Positions 6,336 through 12,918 of a DNA stretch of 13,100 bases are shown here, piece by piece (the first letter of the stretch is position 1; the number at the start of each line of letters is the position of its first letter). The stretch is from an uncultured Bacilli bacterium (GTDB lineage: Bacteria > Bacillota_I > Bacilli_A > RF39 > UBA660). Made by a program: the position numbers and the translations under genes. Below the pieces are notes generated by a model, which was given only the letters and a program-made list of their open reading frames with translations, was not told the origin of the DNA and did no database searches. Where the stretch lies: positions 1-13,100 of the forward strand of contig CAKOQV010000034.1 in assembly GCA_934101345.1 (NCBI GenBank), written 5' to 3'.

Positions 6336-7136
6336 ATGGAAAAATTTATAAAGTTTATTACTAATGAGAAATTTTATTTGCCAATTGTTTATATAGTTAT
6401 TGGTCTTATATTATATTTGATAATAGAAAAAGTTATTAATAGAATATCTAAGAGACATATTGGTAATAGCGGCAAAGATAAGCGAAAGGACACTATTATT
6501 AATTTAGGAAGAAGTATATTTAAATATTTAATACTTATATTTATTGTTCTTGGAATACTTAAAATATATGGTATTGATACTACGAGTATTATTGCTTCTT
6601 TAGGCGTATTTGCTGCGGTTATTGGTCTTGCTTTTCAAGATATTATTAAAGATTTATTAGCGGGGGTAGCAATACTATTTGATAATAAATATGCTGTTGG
6701 TGATACTGTATCAATTAATGGGTTTCAAGGTACTGTAATTGAATTTGGACTTAGAACTACTAAAATTAAGTCTTTTACTGGAGAAGTTAAATCTATTGGT
6801 AATTCTTCTTTTAGTGAAGTTATTAATTATAATTTGGCTAATTGTGACATTTTTCTTAAACTTAATGTTGCTTATAATACTGATATTGATAAATTAGAGA
6901 AGGTTTTGGAAGGTATGAGAGAGGATATTCTTAAAATTGAGAATGTTAAAGATTATAAATTACTAGGAGTAGATGAATTAGGAAACTCTAGTATTGTATA
7001 TGCTATTGATATTACTTGTAAGGCTATGACTAATTATGCTATTAAGAGAGAAGTATTAAAGATGGTAAAGAAAAAATTTGATAAGGAAGGAATTAATATT
7101 CCATATACTACGGTGGATGTTAATATTAGGAAGTAA
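6336..7136 (+). CDS. Small-conductance mechanosensitive channel, MscS family
   Basis: The product has 266 residues, close to the length of E. coli MscS. Three hydrophobic segments are visible at about 13-31, 61-80 and 82-115. The third is the pore helix, with small-residue packing ASLGVFAAVIGLAFQ and the following DIIKDLLAGVAILFD, NKYAVGD and FQGTVIEFGLRTTKI, which is the beta domain entrance. GNSSFSEVINYN (about 155-166) corresponds to the conserved PNS...N segment with Pro replaced by Gly. The C-terminal cytoplasmic vestibule domain ends with VDVNI. The channel opens on membrane tension and releases solutes during hypo-osmotic shock. GAGGT lies 7 bases before the start. The stop is 2 bases from the following HD gene, so the two form an operon. 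Confidence 0.9.
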   Translation: MEKFIKFITNEKFYLPIVYIVIGLILYLIIEKVINRISKRHIGNSGKDKRKDTIINLGRSIFKYLILIFIVLGILKIYGIDTTSIIASLGVFAAVIGLAFQDIIKDLLAGVAILFDNKYAVGDTVSINGFQGTVIEFGLRTTKIKSFTGEVKSIGNSSFSEVINYNLANCDIFLKLNVAYNTDIDKLEKVLEGMREDILKIENVKDYKLLGVDELGNSSIVYAIDITCKAMTNYAIKREVLKMVKKKFDKEGINIPYTTVDVNIRK

Positions 7137-7138
7137 AT

Positions 7139-7714
7139 ATGGATAAAGTTAGTTACTTTGATAAAGAATATAATTATATTAAAGATGAGAAAAAAAGGGG
7201 TGATTTAAAGTATTTAGTTAGTGAACTACCTGATTACTTTTTTGAAATACCGGCTTCAAGTACTGGCAAATATCACCCGGAATTTGCTGGCACTAAGAAT
7301 GGGTTAGTTAAACATACTAAGGTTGCTGTTCGTATAGCTAAAGAACTTTTAGATAATCCGGGCCTTAATAATTTTACACAAAATGATAAAGATATTATTT
7401 TGATGGCTCTTACTCTTCATGATGGATTAAAAAAAGGCAATCCTGAGGAAAGATATACAAGATTTGATCATCCTTTGCTAGCAGCTTCTTTTATTAAAGA
7501 ACATAAGAATAAATTATCTTTAAATGATGATGAACTTGATTTAATGACTAGGGTAATATCTTCACATATGGGAATTTGGAATAAAGATTTTAATGATAAT
7601 GAGGTATTACCAATTCCTAAGGATAAATATGAAAGATTTGTTCATTTATGTGATTATTTATCAAGCAAAAAATTTCTTAATGTAGATTTTGATGGCTTTG
7701 ATATTAAGTATTGA
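7139..7714 (+). CDS. HD-domain metal-dependent phosphohydrolase
   Basis: The product has 191 residues. Metal ligands of the HD superfamily are visible in order: His59 (LVKHTKVA), His94-Asp95 (LTLHDGLKKG), His111 (FDHPLLAA), His143 (SSHMGIW) and Asp172 (HLCDYLSS). This complete set predicts an active hydrolase of a phosphorylated nucleotide or similar substrate. There is no signal peptide, membrane segment or fused nucleotidyltransferase or RelA domain, and the substrate cannot be named. It is translated from AGGAAG at the end of mscS and lies 2 bases after it, so the two are presumably cotranscribed. The pairing with an osmotic channel might hint at nucleotide or second-messenger turnover, but that is inference. 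The stop codon begins the stem of a strong terminator. Confidence 0.82.
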   Translation: MDKVSYFDKEYNYIKDEKKRGDLKYLVSELPDYFFEIPASSTGKYHPEFAGTKNGLVKHTKVAVRIAKELLDNPGLNNFTQNDKDIILMALTLHDGLKKGNPEERYTRFDHPLLAASFIKEHKNKLSLNDDELDLMTRVISSHMGIWNKDFNDNEVLPIPKDKYERFVHLCDYLSSKKFLNVDFDGFDIKY

Positions 7715-7736
7715 CTTCTAATGAGAAGTCTTTTTT
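7713..7736 (+). terminator. Rho-independent terminator overlapping the stop codon
   Basis: Perfect 7-bp stem GACTTCT / AGAAGTC (7713-7719 and 7724-7730), loop AATG, then six Ts. The stem contains the last two bases of the TGA stop (7712-7714). Confidence 0.85.
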
Positions 7737-7758
7737 CATACTATTTATTAGTGATATT

Positions 7759-8742
7759 ATGAAAATGAGATACTTGTTTATTCCAATGATTATTATATCT
7801 TTAATGATATGGATAATTGATATAGATAAAGATGTTTTGGTTAATAAGGAAATTATTGATGATAATATAGAAATTAGTTATCCTTATTTTAATGATAAGA
7901 AAATAGATGATTTTATTGATGAATATTTAGATAGATATAAAAATAATAATGGTATTATTGATTATGATTATGATAATAGGGATAATAAATATTATGTTGT
8001 ATTTTATAAATATTTTTTTGATAGTAATATTTATAGTTATGATTTAGATTCTTTTATGATTGACTTGGACAGTAGTACTATAAGTATGGTATATACTGAG
8101 GTGTTTGATTATGATGTTGTTACTAATAAAAAAATAAATAATAGTGATAAATTAATTGCTCTTACTTTTGATGATGGACCTAATTATAATACCAATAAAG
8201 TTCTTGATGTACTTGCTAAATATAATGTTAAGGCCACTTTCTTTGTACTTGGTAGTAAGGTAATGAATAATAAAAAAATATTGAAAAGAGAATATGATAG
8301 TGGAATGGAGATAGGTAATCATACATTTAATCATTTATTATTAACTAAATATAAAGAAAATGTTATTAAAGATGAAATAGATAATACTTCTTCAGTTATA
8401 TTTGAAGTTACTGGTAGATATCCTAAATTATTAAGACCTAGTTATGGTGCTTATAATAATACGATTAAAAAAATAGGTGATATGCCTATTATTATATGGG
8501 ATATAGATACTTTAGACTGGAAATATCATAATTCTAAAAGAATTGCCAGTAGGGTAATTAACAAAGTTAAAGATGGTGATATTATTCTAATGCATGATAT
8601 ATATAGTGCTACTGCAAATAGTTTGAATATTATTATTCCTGAGCTTCAGAATAGGGGATATACTTTTGTTACTGTACCTGAATTATTTTATTATAAAGAA
8701 ATTACTTTAGAAAAAGAAAAGGTATATGGTTATGCTAGATAA
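7759..8742 (+). CDS. Membrane-anchored polysaccharide deacetylase (NodB/CE4; PdaC-like)
   Basis: The start is put at 7759, where AGTGAT precedes ATG by 3 bases as in neighbouring genes; ATG at 7765 is an alternative. The frame stays open to a TTG at 7711, but that part overlaps the terminator. The product has 327 residues: a signal-anchor at about 4-22, then an extracytoplasmic region with ISYPYF (about 39-44), like the DUF4163/DUF3298 module of PdaC, then a NodB domain (about 130-320). All CE4 motifs are present: TFDDGP (136-141; metal Asp139), GNHTFNH (186-192; metal His188 and His192), RPSYGAY (226-232), DW (253-254) and LMHD (277-280; catalytic His279). It should be an active metal-dependent deacetylase of cell-wall glycans, such as peptidoglycan N-acetyl groups. 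No convincing promoter was found in the 22 bases after the terminator. Confidence 0.88.
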   Translation: MKMRYLFIPMIIISLMIWIIDIDKDVLVNKEIIDDNIEISYPYFNDKKIDDFIDEYLDRYKNNNGIIDYDYDNRDNKYYVVFYKYFFDSNIYSYDLDSFMIDLDSSTISMVYTEVFDYDVVTNKKINNSDKLIALTFDDGPNYNTNKVLDVLAKYNVKATFFVLGSKVMNNKKILKREYDSGMEIGNHTFNHLLLTKYKENVIKDEIDNTSSVIFEVTGRYPKLLRPSYGAYNNTIKKIGDMPIIIWDIDTLDWKYHNSKRIASRVINKVKDGDIILMHDIYSATANSLNIIIPELQNRGYTFVTVPELFYYKEITLEKEKVYGYAR

Positions 8743-8758
8743 TTAACATAAGTTATCT
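8737..8758. other. Hairpin spanning the abutting stop codons of two convergent genes
   Basis: AGATAA (8737-8742) pairs with TTATCT (8753-8758), with a 10-base loop. It includes the stops of the deacetylase (8740-8742) and of tetR (8743-8745, minus strand), which touch with no spacer. There is no T-run on either side, so it is at best a weak terminator. Confidence 0.45.
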
Positions 8759-9297
8759 GGAATTAACTTACTTATATATTTTAATATACTATCTTTAGTA
8801 TACTTTTTTGGATTTTTAATATATTCTAAGCAGATACTTATGACTCCCTCTACATAAAAGATAGTAATTATTTCTAATGGTATTTCTTCATTATATAACA
8901 GATGATTTTTAATATTTTCAGTAATATTTTTTAAAATAGTATCGTGAAATATAGTGCTGGCAATGTTATTATTATTGCGTTTTACTACTAGTGAGTAGGT
9001 ATTTATATTTTCGTTTATATGTTCTAAAAGTAAACTGATTAAATTAACATAGTATACTTTAATATTTATTGGTACTTCATTTTGAGATAGTTTTTGCTTT
9101 AACTCTTCTTCAAGGTCATGAACTAATGAAGATAGTAAGTCATACTTATCGTTAAAGTTATTATAGAATGTTGATCTATTAATGCGTGCTTCTTTACATA
9201 TATCTGATACTTTTATTTCTTCAAATGATTTATTTTTCATAGTTAATAATAATCCTTTATAAAGATTATTTTTTGTTTTAATTATTCTTTGATCCAA
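8743..9297 (-). CDS. TetR/AcrR-family transcriptional regulator
   Basis: The product has 184 residues, with a TTG start: AGGTGAT (9307-9301) lies 3 bases upstream, and the family-typical N-terminus MDQRIIKTKNNLYKGLL begins there; the next Met is residue 20, inside the DNA-binding domain. The N-terminal three-helix HTH is clear at about 5-60 (FEEIKVSDICKEARINRS and TFYNNFNDKYDLL). The C-terminal ligand/dimer domain resembles the TetR proteins with a DhaS-like C-terminus (FYVEGVISICLEYI), but no ligand can be named. It is divergent from dnaG with 110 bases between, and a perfect dyad lies in that gap, suggesting autoregulation and possibly control of the dnaG operon. It ends exactly against the deacetylase stop. 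Confidence 0.87.
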   Translation of the reverse strand: MDQRIIKTKNNLYKGLLLTMKNKSFEEIKVSDICKEARINRSTFYNNFNDKYDLLSSLVHDLEEELKQKLSQNEVPINIKVYYVNLISLLLEHINENINTYSLVVKRNNNNIASTIFHDTILKNITENIKNHLLYNEEIPLEIITIFYVEGVISICLEYIKNPKKYTKDSILKYISKLIPDNLC

Positions 9298-9313
9298 AAT
9301 ATCACCTAATTAT

Positions 9314-9341
9314 ATTATATTGAATATTTGACAAATGTAAA
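9314..9341 (-). promoter_or_regulatory. Promoter of tetR
   Basis: On the minus strand, TTTACA (9341-9336), 16 bases, TATAAT (9319-9314); a second TATAAT overlaps it at 9314-9309. The -35 is one arm of the dyad at 9336-9354. The predicted transcript starts at about 9307, at the binding site. Confidence 0.6.
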
Positions 9342-9354
9342 GTTTTCCTTTACA
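9336..9354. promoter_or_regulatory. Putative TetR operator: perfect 7-5-7 dyad
   Basis: TGTAAAG-ttttc-CTTTACA is a perfect inverted repeat of the size usual for TetR-family operators. Each arm supplies a TTTACA -35 hexamer for one of the two divergent promoters, so a dimer bound here would block both. Binding by the adjacent regulator is inferred from position and symmetry. Confidence 0.6.
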
Positions 9355-9377
9355 AAGAAATGGTTTTGTTATATAAT
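9349..9377 (+). promoter_or_regulatory. Promoter of the dnaG-rpoD-trmK operon
   Basis: TTTACA (9349-9354), 17 bases, TATAAT (9372-9377); expected start near 9384, giving a leader of about 24 bases. An alternative upstream promoter is TTGACA (9328-9333) with TACAAA (9351-9356) at 17 bases. Both overlap the dyad. Confidence 0.7.
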
Positions 9378-9407
9378 TATATTGGCTTTTTGTAAGGAAG
9401 TGATATT

Positions 9408-11153
9408 ATGGCTTATATCAGCAATGAAATTATTAATGAAATAAGAAATAAGACTGATATAGTAGAAGTAGTATCAAGATATGTTAATCTTACAAAGACT
9501 GGTAAAAACTATATTGGAGTATGTCCTTTTCATGATGACCATTCTCCAAGTATGAGCGTTAGTCCTGAAAAGCAAATATATACTTGTTTTTCATGTGGTG
9601 CTTCAGGTAATGTATTTACTTTTGTGTCAGATTTTGAAAAGATATCTTTTGTTGAGGCAGTTAAATTACTTGGAGAAAAAGTTGGTATTAATATATCAAG
9701 TGATGTAAAAGTTAATACTAAGAGAGACGAATACTTTGATATATATAATTTGGCTAGTAAGTTTTATCAAAATAGTCTTAATAGTAGTTTGGGTAAGAAT
9801 GCTATAGAATATTTAGAAAATAGACATCTTGATAAAGAAACTATTAAGAAATTTGGTATAGGCCTTTCTATTCAGAAGGTATCACTTACTGAATATCTTA
9901 CTAATAAAAAATATTCTTTAGATAAACTTATTGATATAGGTCTTACTAATGATAATGGTAATGATATATTTGTAAGTAGAATTATGTTTCCTATATGGGA
10001 TTTAAGTGGTAATGTTGTTGCTTTTTCTGGTAGAATATATAATACTAAAGATAATTCTAAGTATATAAATACTAAAGAAACTGATAACTTTAAAAAAGGT
10101 AAAATATTATATAACTATCATATGGCTAAGGAACATTTAAAGAAGAATGATACTGTTATTATAATGGAAGGGCAAATGGATGTTATTAGGGCTAGTACTG
10201 TCGGTATTAATAATTGTATAGCAACGATGGGGACTGCACTTACTAAGGATCATAAAATGGTTCTTAAAAATATGGCAAAAAATATCATTTTATGTTTTGA
10301 TGGTGATGCTGCTGGTGAAAAGGCTACACTTAGTGCTATAGAACTTTTAGAGGATACTGGGGTTAATATTAAAATAGTTAGACTTCCTAATAATATGGAT
10401 CCTGATGAGTACATTCTAAAAGAAGGCAAAGATAGTTTCTTATATCAAATTAAGTTTGCTATGACTTTAATTGATTATAAGATGGAAATATTAAAAAAAA
10501 ATAAAGATTTTGGTGATATAAAAGAAATATCTTCTTATATTAATACAATGTTAAAAGAATTGGTTAATGAAAAAGATGATATTGTTATTGAACTTAATTT
10601 GAAGAAATTATCTGATAATTTTAATATTGATTATAATACTATTAAAGAAAAATATGATAGTATGAAAAAAAATAACAATAATAATAATAAGATAATTGTT
10701 AAAGAAGAAAAAACTAAAAAGGTTTATGATAAATATGGAATGGCAGAAAATTATTTAATATATTATATGCTTAAAGATAATATGGTTATTAATATGGTTG
10801 AAAATAGGGTTGGATACTTTCCAACAAAAAATATTAGAGAATTATCTAATGAAATTATTTACTATTTTCATAAATATGGTATAATAAATGTCGCTGATTT
10901 TATTAGTTATATATCTGATAAAGAAGAAATACTTAAGACTTTAAAAGGTATTTTTGCTATGAATATAAAAGATGACTTTCAGGAAAAAGAAATTGAAGAT
11001 TATATTTTTGTTGTAAATGAGTATCATAAAGAAGTAAAGATAAACGATTTGAACAAAAAGTTAAAAGAAGAGAAAGATCCTTTGAAGCAAGCAAAAATAA
11101 TTGAGGAAATAATGAAGTTAAGGGGAGTGAATAAAAATGGTACCAGAAATTAA
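9408..11153 (+). CDS. dnaG: DNA primase DnaG
   Basis: The product has 581 residues, the normal length, with AAGGAAG 7 bases before the ATG. The CHC2 zinc finger uses Cys39, His42, Cys60 and Cys63 (CPFHDD...CFSCGASG). The polymerase core contains FPIWDLSGNVVAFSGR (about 194-209). The Toprim fold carries MEGQMD (253-258, catalytic Glu254) and FDGDAAG (297-303, Asp298 and Asp300), then PDEY (332-335). A poorly conserved linker with a run of six Asn (codons near 10672-10689) leads to the C-terminal helicase-binding domain (about 430-581). It makes RNA primers at the fork with DnaB-type helicase. It is first gene of the operon with rpoD, whose start lies inside its last codons (17-base overlap). 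Placement behind a TetR gene and dyad is unusual for this locus. Confidence 0.95.
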   Translation: MAYISNEIINEIRNKTDIVEVVSRYVNLTKTGKNYIGVCPFHDDHSPSMSVSPEKQIYTCFSCGASGNVFTFVSDFEKISFVEAVKLLGEKVGINISSDVKVNTKRDEYFDIYNLASKFYQNSLNSSLGKNAIEYLENRHLDKETIKKFGIGLSIQKVSLTEYLTNKKYSLDKLIDIGLTNDNGNDIFVSRIMFPIWDLSGNVVAFSGRIYNTKDNSKYINTKETDNFKKGKILYNYHMAKEHLKKNDTVIIMEGQMDVIRASTVGINNCIATMGTALTKDHKMVLKNMAKNIILCFDGDAAGEKATLSAIELLEDTGVNIKIVRLPNNMDPDEYILKEGKDSFLYQIKFAMTLIDYKMEILKKNKDFGDIKEISSYINTMLKELVNEKDDIVIELNLKKLSDNFNIDYNTIKEKYDSMKKNNNNNNKIIVKEEKTKKVYDKYGMAENYLIYYMLKDNMVINMVENRVGYFPTKNIRELSNEIIYYFHKYGIINVADFISYISDKEEILKTLKGIFAMNIKDDFQEKEIEDYIFVVNEYHKEVKINDLNKKLKEEKDPLKQAKIIEEIMKLRGVNKNGTRN

Positions 11154-12237
11154 AGATTTTGAACAAAGAAAAGAAGCACTAATTAAAAAAGGTAAAGAAC
11201 TTGGTTTTATTACTTATGAAGAGATTGCAGAAGAATTAAAAGGTCTTGATGTAAGTAGTGATTTACTAGATGAACTATATAATGCTTTTATGGAAAGTGA
11301 TATTAGCGTTATATCTGAAAATGACCTAGATGATGGTTCTAATGAAGAAGATGCTAGCGGTAATTTAGAAGATATTCTTAAGGATAATACAATAGCTAAA
11401 GAACTTACTATTAATGATCCGGTTAGAATGTATTTAAAAGAAATAGGTAAGATAAGTCTATTATCACTAGATGAAGAAACTGAATTATCTAAGAGAATTG
11501 CTGAAGGCGATGAAATGGCTAAAAATAGACTTGCTGAATCTAACTTAAGACTTGTTGTTTCTATTGCAAAGAGATATGTTGGTAGAGGAATGCTATTTCT
11601 TGATTTGATTCAAGAGGGCAATATTGGGCTTATGAAAGCAGTTGAAAAATTTGATGCTGAAAAGGGATATAAGTTTAGTACTTATGCTACTTGGTGGATT
11701 AGACAAGCTATAACTAGAGCTATTGCTGATCAGGCTAGAACTATTAGAGTGCCAGTACATATGGTAGAAACTATTAATAAATTATCTAGATATCAAAGAC
11801 AACTTACTCTTGAGCTTAATAGAGAGCCTACTGATGAAGAACTTGCTAAGAAAATGGGCATGTCTCCAGATAAGGTAAGAGAGGTTATTAAAATAGCACA
11901 AGATCCGGTATCTTTAGAGACTCCTATTGGTGAAGAAGAGGATTCTCATTTAGGAGACTTTGTACCTGATGAAAGCAATATGTCTCCAGAAGATTTTACA
12001 ATACATGAAATGTTAAAAGAAGAAATTGGTGATGTACTTCTTACTTTAACTGAAAGAGAAGAACAAGTACTTAGACTTAGATTCGGTTTAGATGATGGTT
12101 CTCCAAAAACACTTGAAGAAGTTGGTCAAATGTTTGGAGTTACAAGAGAAAGAATTAGACAAATTGAAGCAAAAGCATTAAGAAAATTAAGACATCCTTC
12201 GAGAAGTAGAAAGTTAAAGGACTTCTTAAATGAATAA
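11137..12237 (+). CDS. rpoD: Primary RNA polymerase sigma factor (sigma-70/SigA)
   Basis: The product has 366 residues, with AGGGGAG (11121-11127) 9 bases before the ATG, inside dnaG. Region 1.1 is short and acidic (1 to about 85); region 1.2 begins at NDPVRMYLKEIG (93-104). Region 2 has the core-binding DLIQEGNIGLMKAVEKFD (156-173) and the -10 melting and recognition helix YATWWIRQAITRAIADQAR (183-201). Region 3 contains VETINKL and EPTDEELAKKMGM (about 210-242). Region 4.2 is the -35-binding HTH TLEEVGQMFGVTRERIRQIE (325-344). It directs RNA polymerase to housekeeping promoters; the TTGACA/TATAAT-like elements found in the window fit its recognition helices. The dnaG-rpoD order is the Gram-positive macromolecular synthesis operon, lacking rpsU here. 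Its stop overlaps the trmK start by 8 bases. Confidence 0.97.
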   Translation: MVPEIKDFEQRKEALIKKGKELGFITYEEIAEELKGLDVSSDLLDELYNAFMESDISVISENDLDDGSNEEDASGNLEDILKDNTIAKELTINDPVRMYLKEIGKISLLSLDEETELSKRIAEGDEMAKNRLAESNLRLVVSIAKRYVGRGMLFLDLIQEGNIGLMKAVEKFDAEKGYKFSTYATWWIRQAITRAIADQARTIRVPVHMVETINKLSRYQRQLTLELNREPTDEELAKKMGMSPDKVREVIKIAQDPVSLETPIGEEEDSHLGDFVPDESNMSPEDFTIHEMLKEEIGDVLLTLTEREEQVLRLRFGLDDGSPKTLEEVGQMFGVTRERIRQIEAKALRKLRHPSRSRKLKDFLNE

Positions 12238-12898
12238 GTTATCTAAAAGACTAGAAGTAGTGGCTAGTTTTGTAAATGATAATTCTAAAGTAATTGATAT
12301 AGGCTGTGATCACGGCCTTTTATCTATTTATTTAGTAAATAAATATAAAAATATAAAAGTAATTGCTAGTGATGTTAATGAAAATGCTCTTAGTAGTGCT
12401 ATTACTAATATAAAAAAAGAAAAACTAGAGAATAGAATAGAAACTAGACTTGGCAGTGGGCTTGATGTAGTAAAAGCTGATGAAATTGATACTATTGTAA
12501 TAGCAGGTATGGGAGCAAATACAATAGTAGGTATTCTAAAATATAGTACTTCTAAATTGAGTAATGTTAATAATATTATTATTCAAAGTAATACAGATTT
12601 ATATTTTCTTAGAAAAAATATTACTAGTCTTGGTTATTATATTGAAGATGAGATTTTAGTAGAAGATAAGAATATTATATATACTGTTATTAAGTTTACT
12701 AAAGGTAAGAAAAGATATAACTATAAAGAGTTATATTTAGGACCTGTACTTATTACTAAAGATGATGATTTATTTAAAAAGAAATGTAATAAAGAATTAA
12801 CAACTTTAAAACTTATTCTTAAAAATATTAATAGTGGTCATTATTTATATAGATTAAAAATTAAAAGAAATATAAAGATATTAGAAGATGTTTTATAA
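12230..12898 (+). CDS. trmK: tRNA (adenine(22)-N1)-methyltransferase TrmK
   Basis: The product has 222 residues. A Rossmann-fold SAM site is visible: VIDIGCDHGLLSIYL (21-35) with motif I DIGCDHG, the acidic residue at Asp48 (ASDVN), and the family-diagnostic IAGMGANT (91-98). The rest is the coiled C-terminal region expected in TrmK. The enzyme uses S-adenosylmethionine to methylate N1 of A22 in the D-arm of certain tRNAs. Its ATG lies inside the rpoD stop region (12230-12237 overlap) with TAAAGGA 8 bases upstream, so translation is probably coupled. In Bacillus trmK follows sigA and precedes a Nif3-like gene (yqfO); here a terminator follows at once, so the Nif3 partner is absent from the operon. 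Confidence 0.92.
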   Translation: MNKLSKRLEVVASFVNDNSKVIDIGCDHGLLSIYLVNKYKNIKVIASDVNENALSSAITNIKKEKLENRIETRLGSGLDVVKADEIDTIVIAGMGANTIVGILKYSTSKLSNVNNIIIQSNTDLYFLRKNITSLGYYIEDEILVEDKNIIYTVIKFTKGKKRYNYKELYLGPVLITKDDDLFKKKCNKELTTLKLILKNINSGHYLYRLKIKRNIKILEDVL

Positions 12899-12918
12899 CA
12901 TTAATAATATCTTTTTTT
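12874..12918 (+). terminator. Terminator of the dnaG-rpoD-trmK operon, overlapping the trmK stop
   Basis: Outer stem AAAGATATTA / TAATATCTTT (12874-12883 and 12905-12914) and inner stem ATGTT / AACAT (12888-12892 and 12897-12901), with the TAA stop (12896-12898) in and beside the apical loop, ending in seven Ts (12912-12918). Confidence 0.8.

Noticed and set aside
7711..7745. Promoter for the deacetylase using TTGACT (7711-7716)
   Set aside because: The nearest reasonable -10, TACTAT (7739-7744), is 22 bases away, and the hexamer at 17 bases (TTTCAT) lacks the key A.
7711..7758. TTG start at 7711 for the deacetylase
   Set aside because: This stretch is the terminator of the HD gene, the codon overlaps the previous stop, and a proper start with a binding site lies at 7759.
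8152..8334. 60-codon frame on the minus strand
   Set aside because: Lies opposite the catalytic NodB domain; no family resemblance.
10671..10690. AAT-type trinucleotide repeat as a phase-variable tract
   Set aside because: It encodes an Asn run in the DnaG linker, and a change of whole triplets would keep the frame; simple low complexity in an AT-rich genome is enough.
10957..11166. 69-codon frame on the minus strand
   Set aside because: Lies opposite the dnaG end and rpoD start; no binding site or recognisable product.
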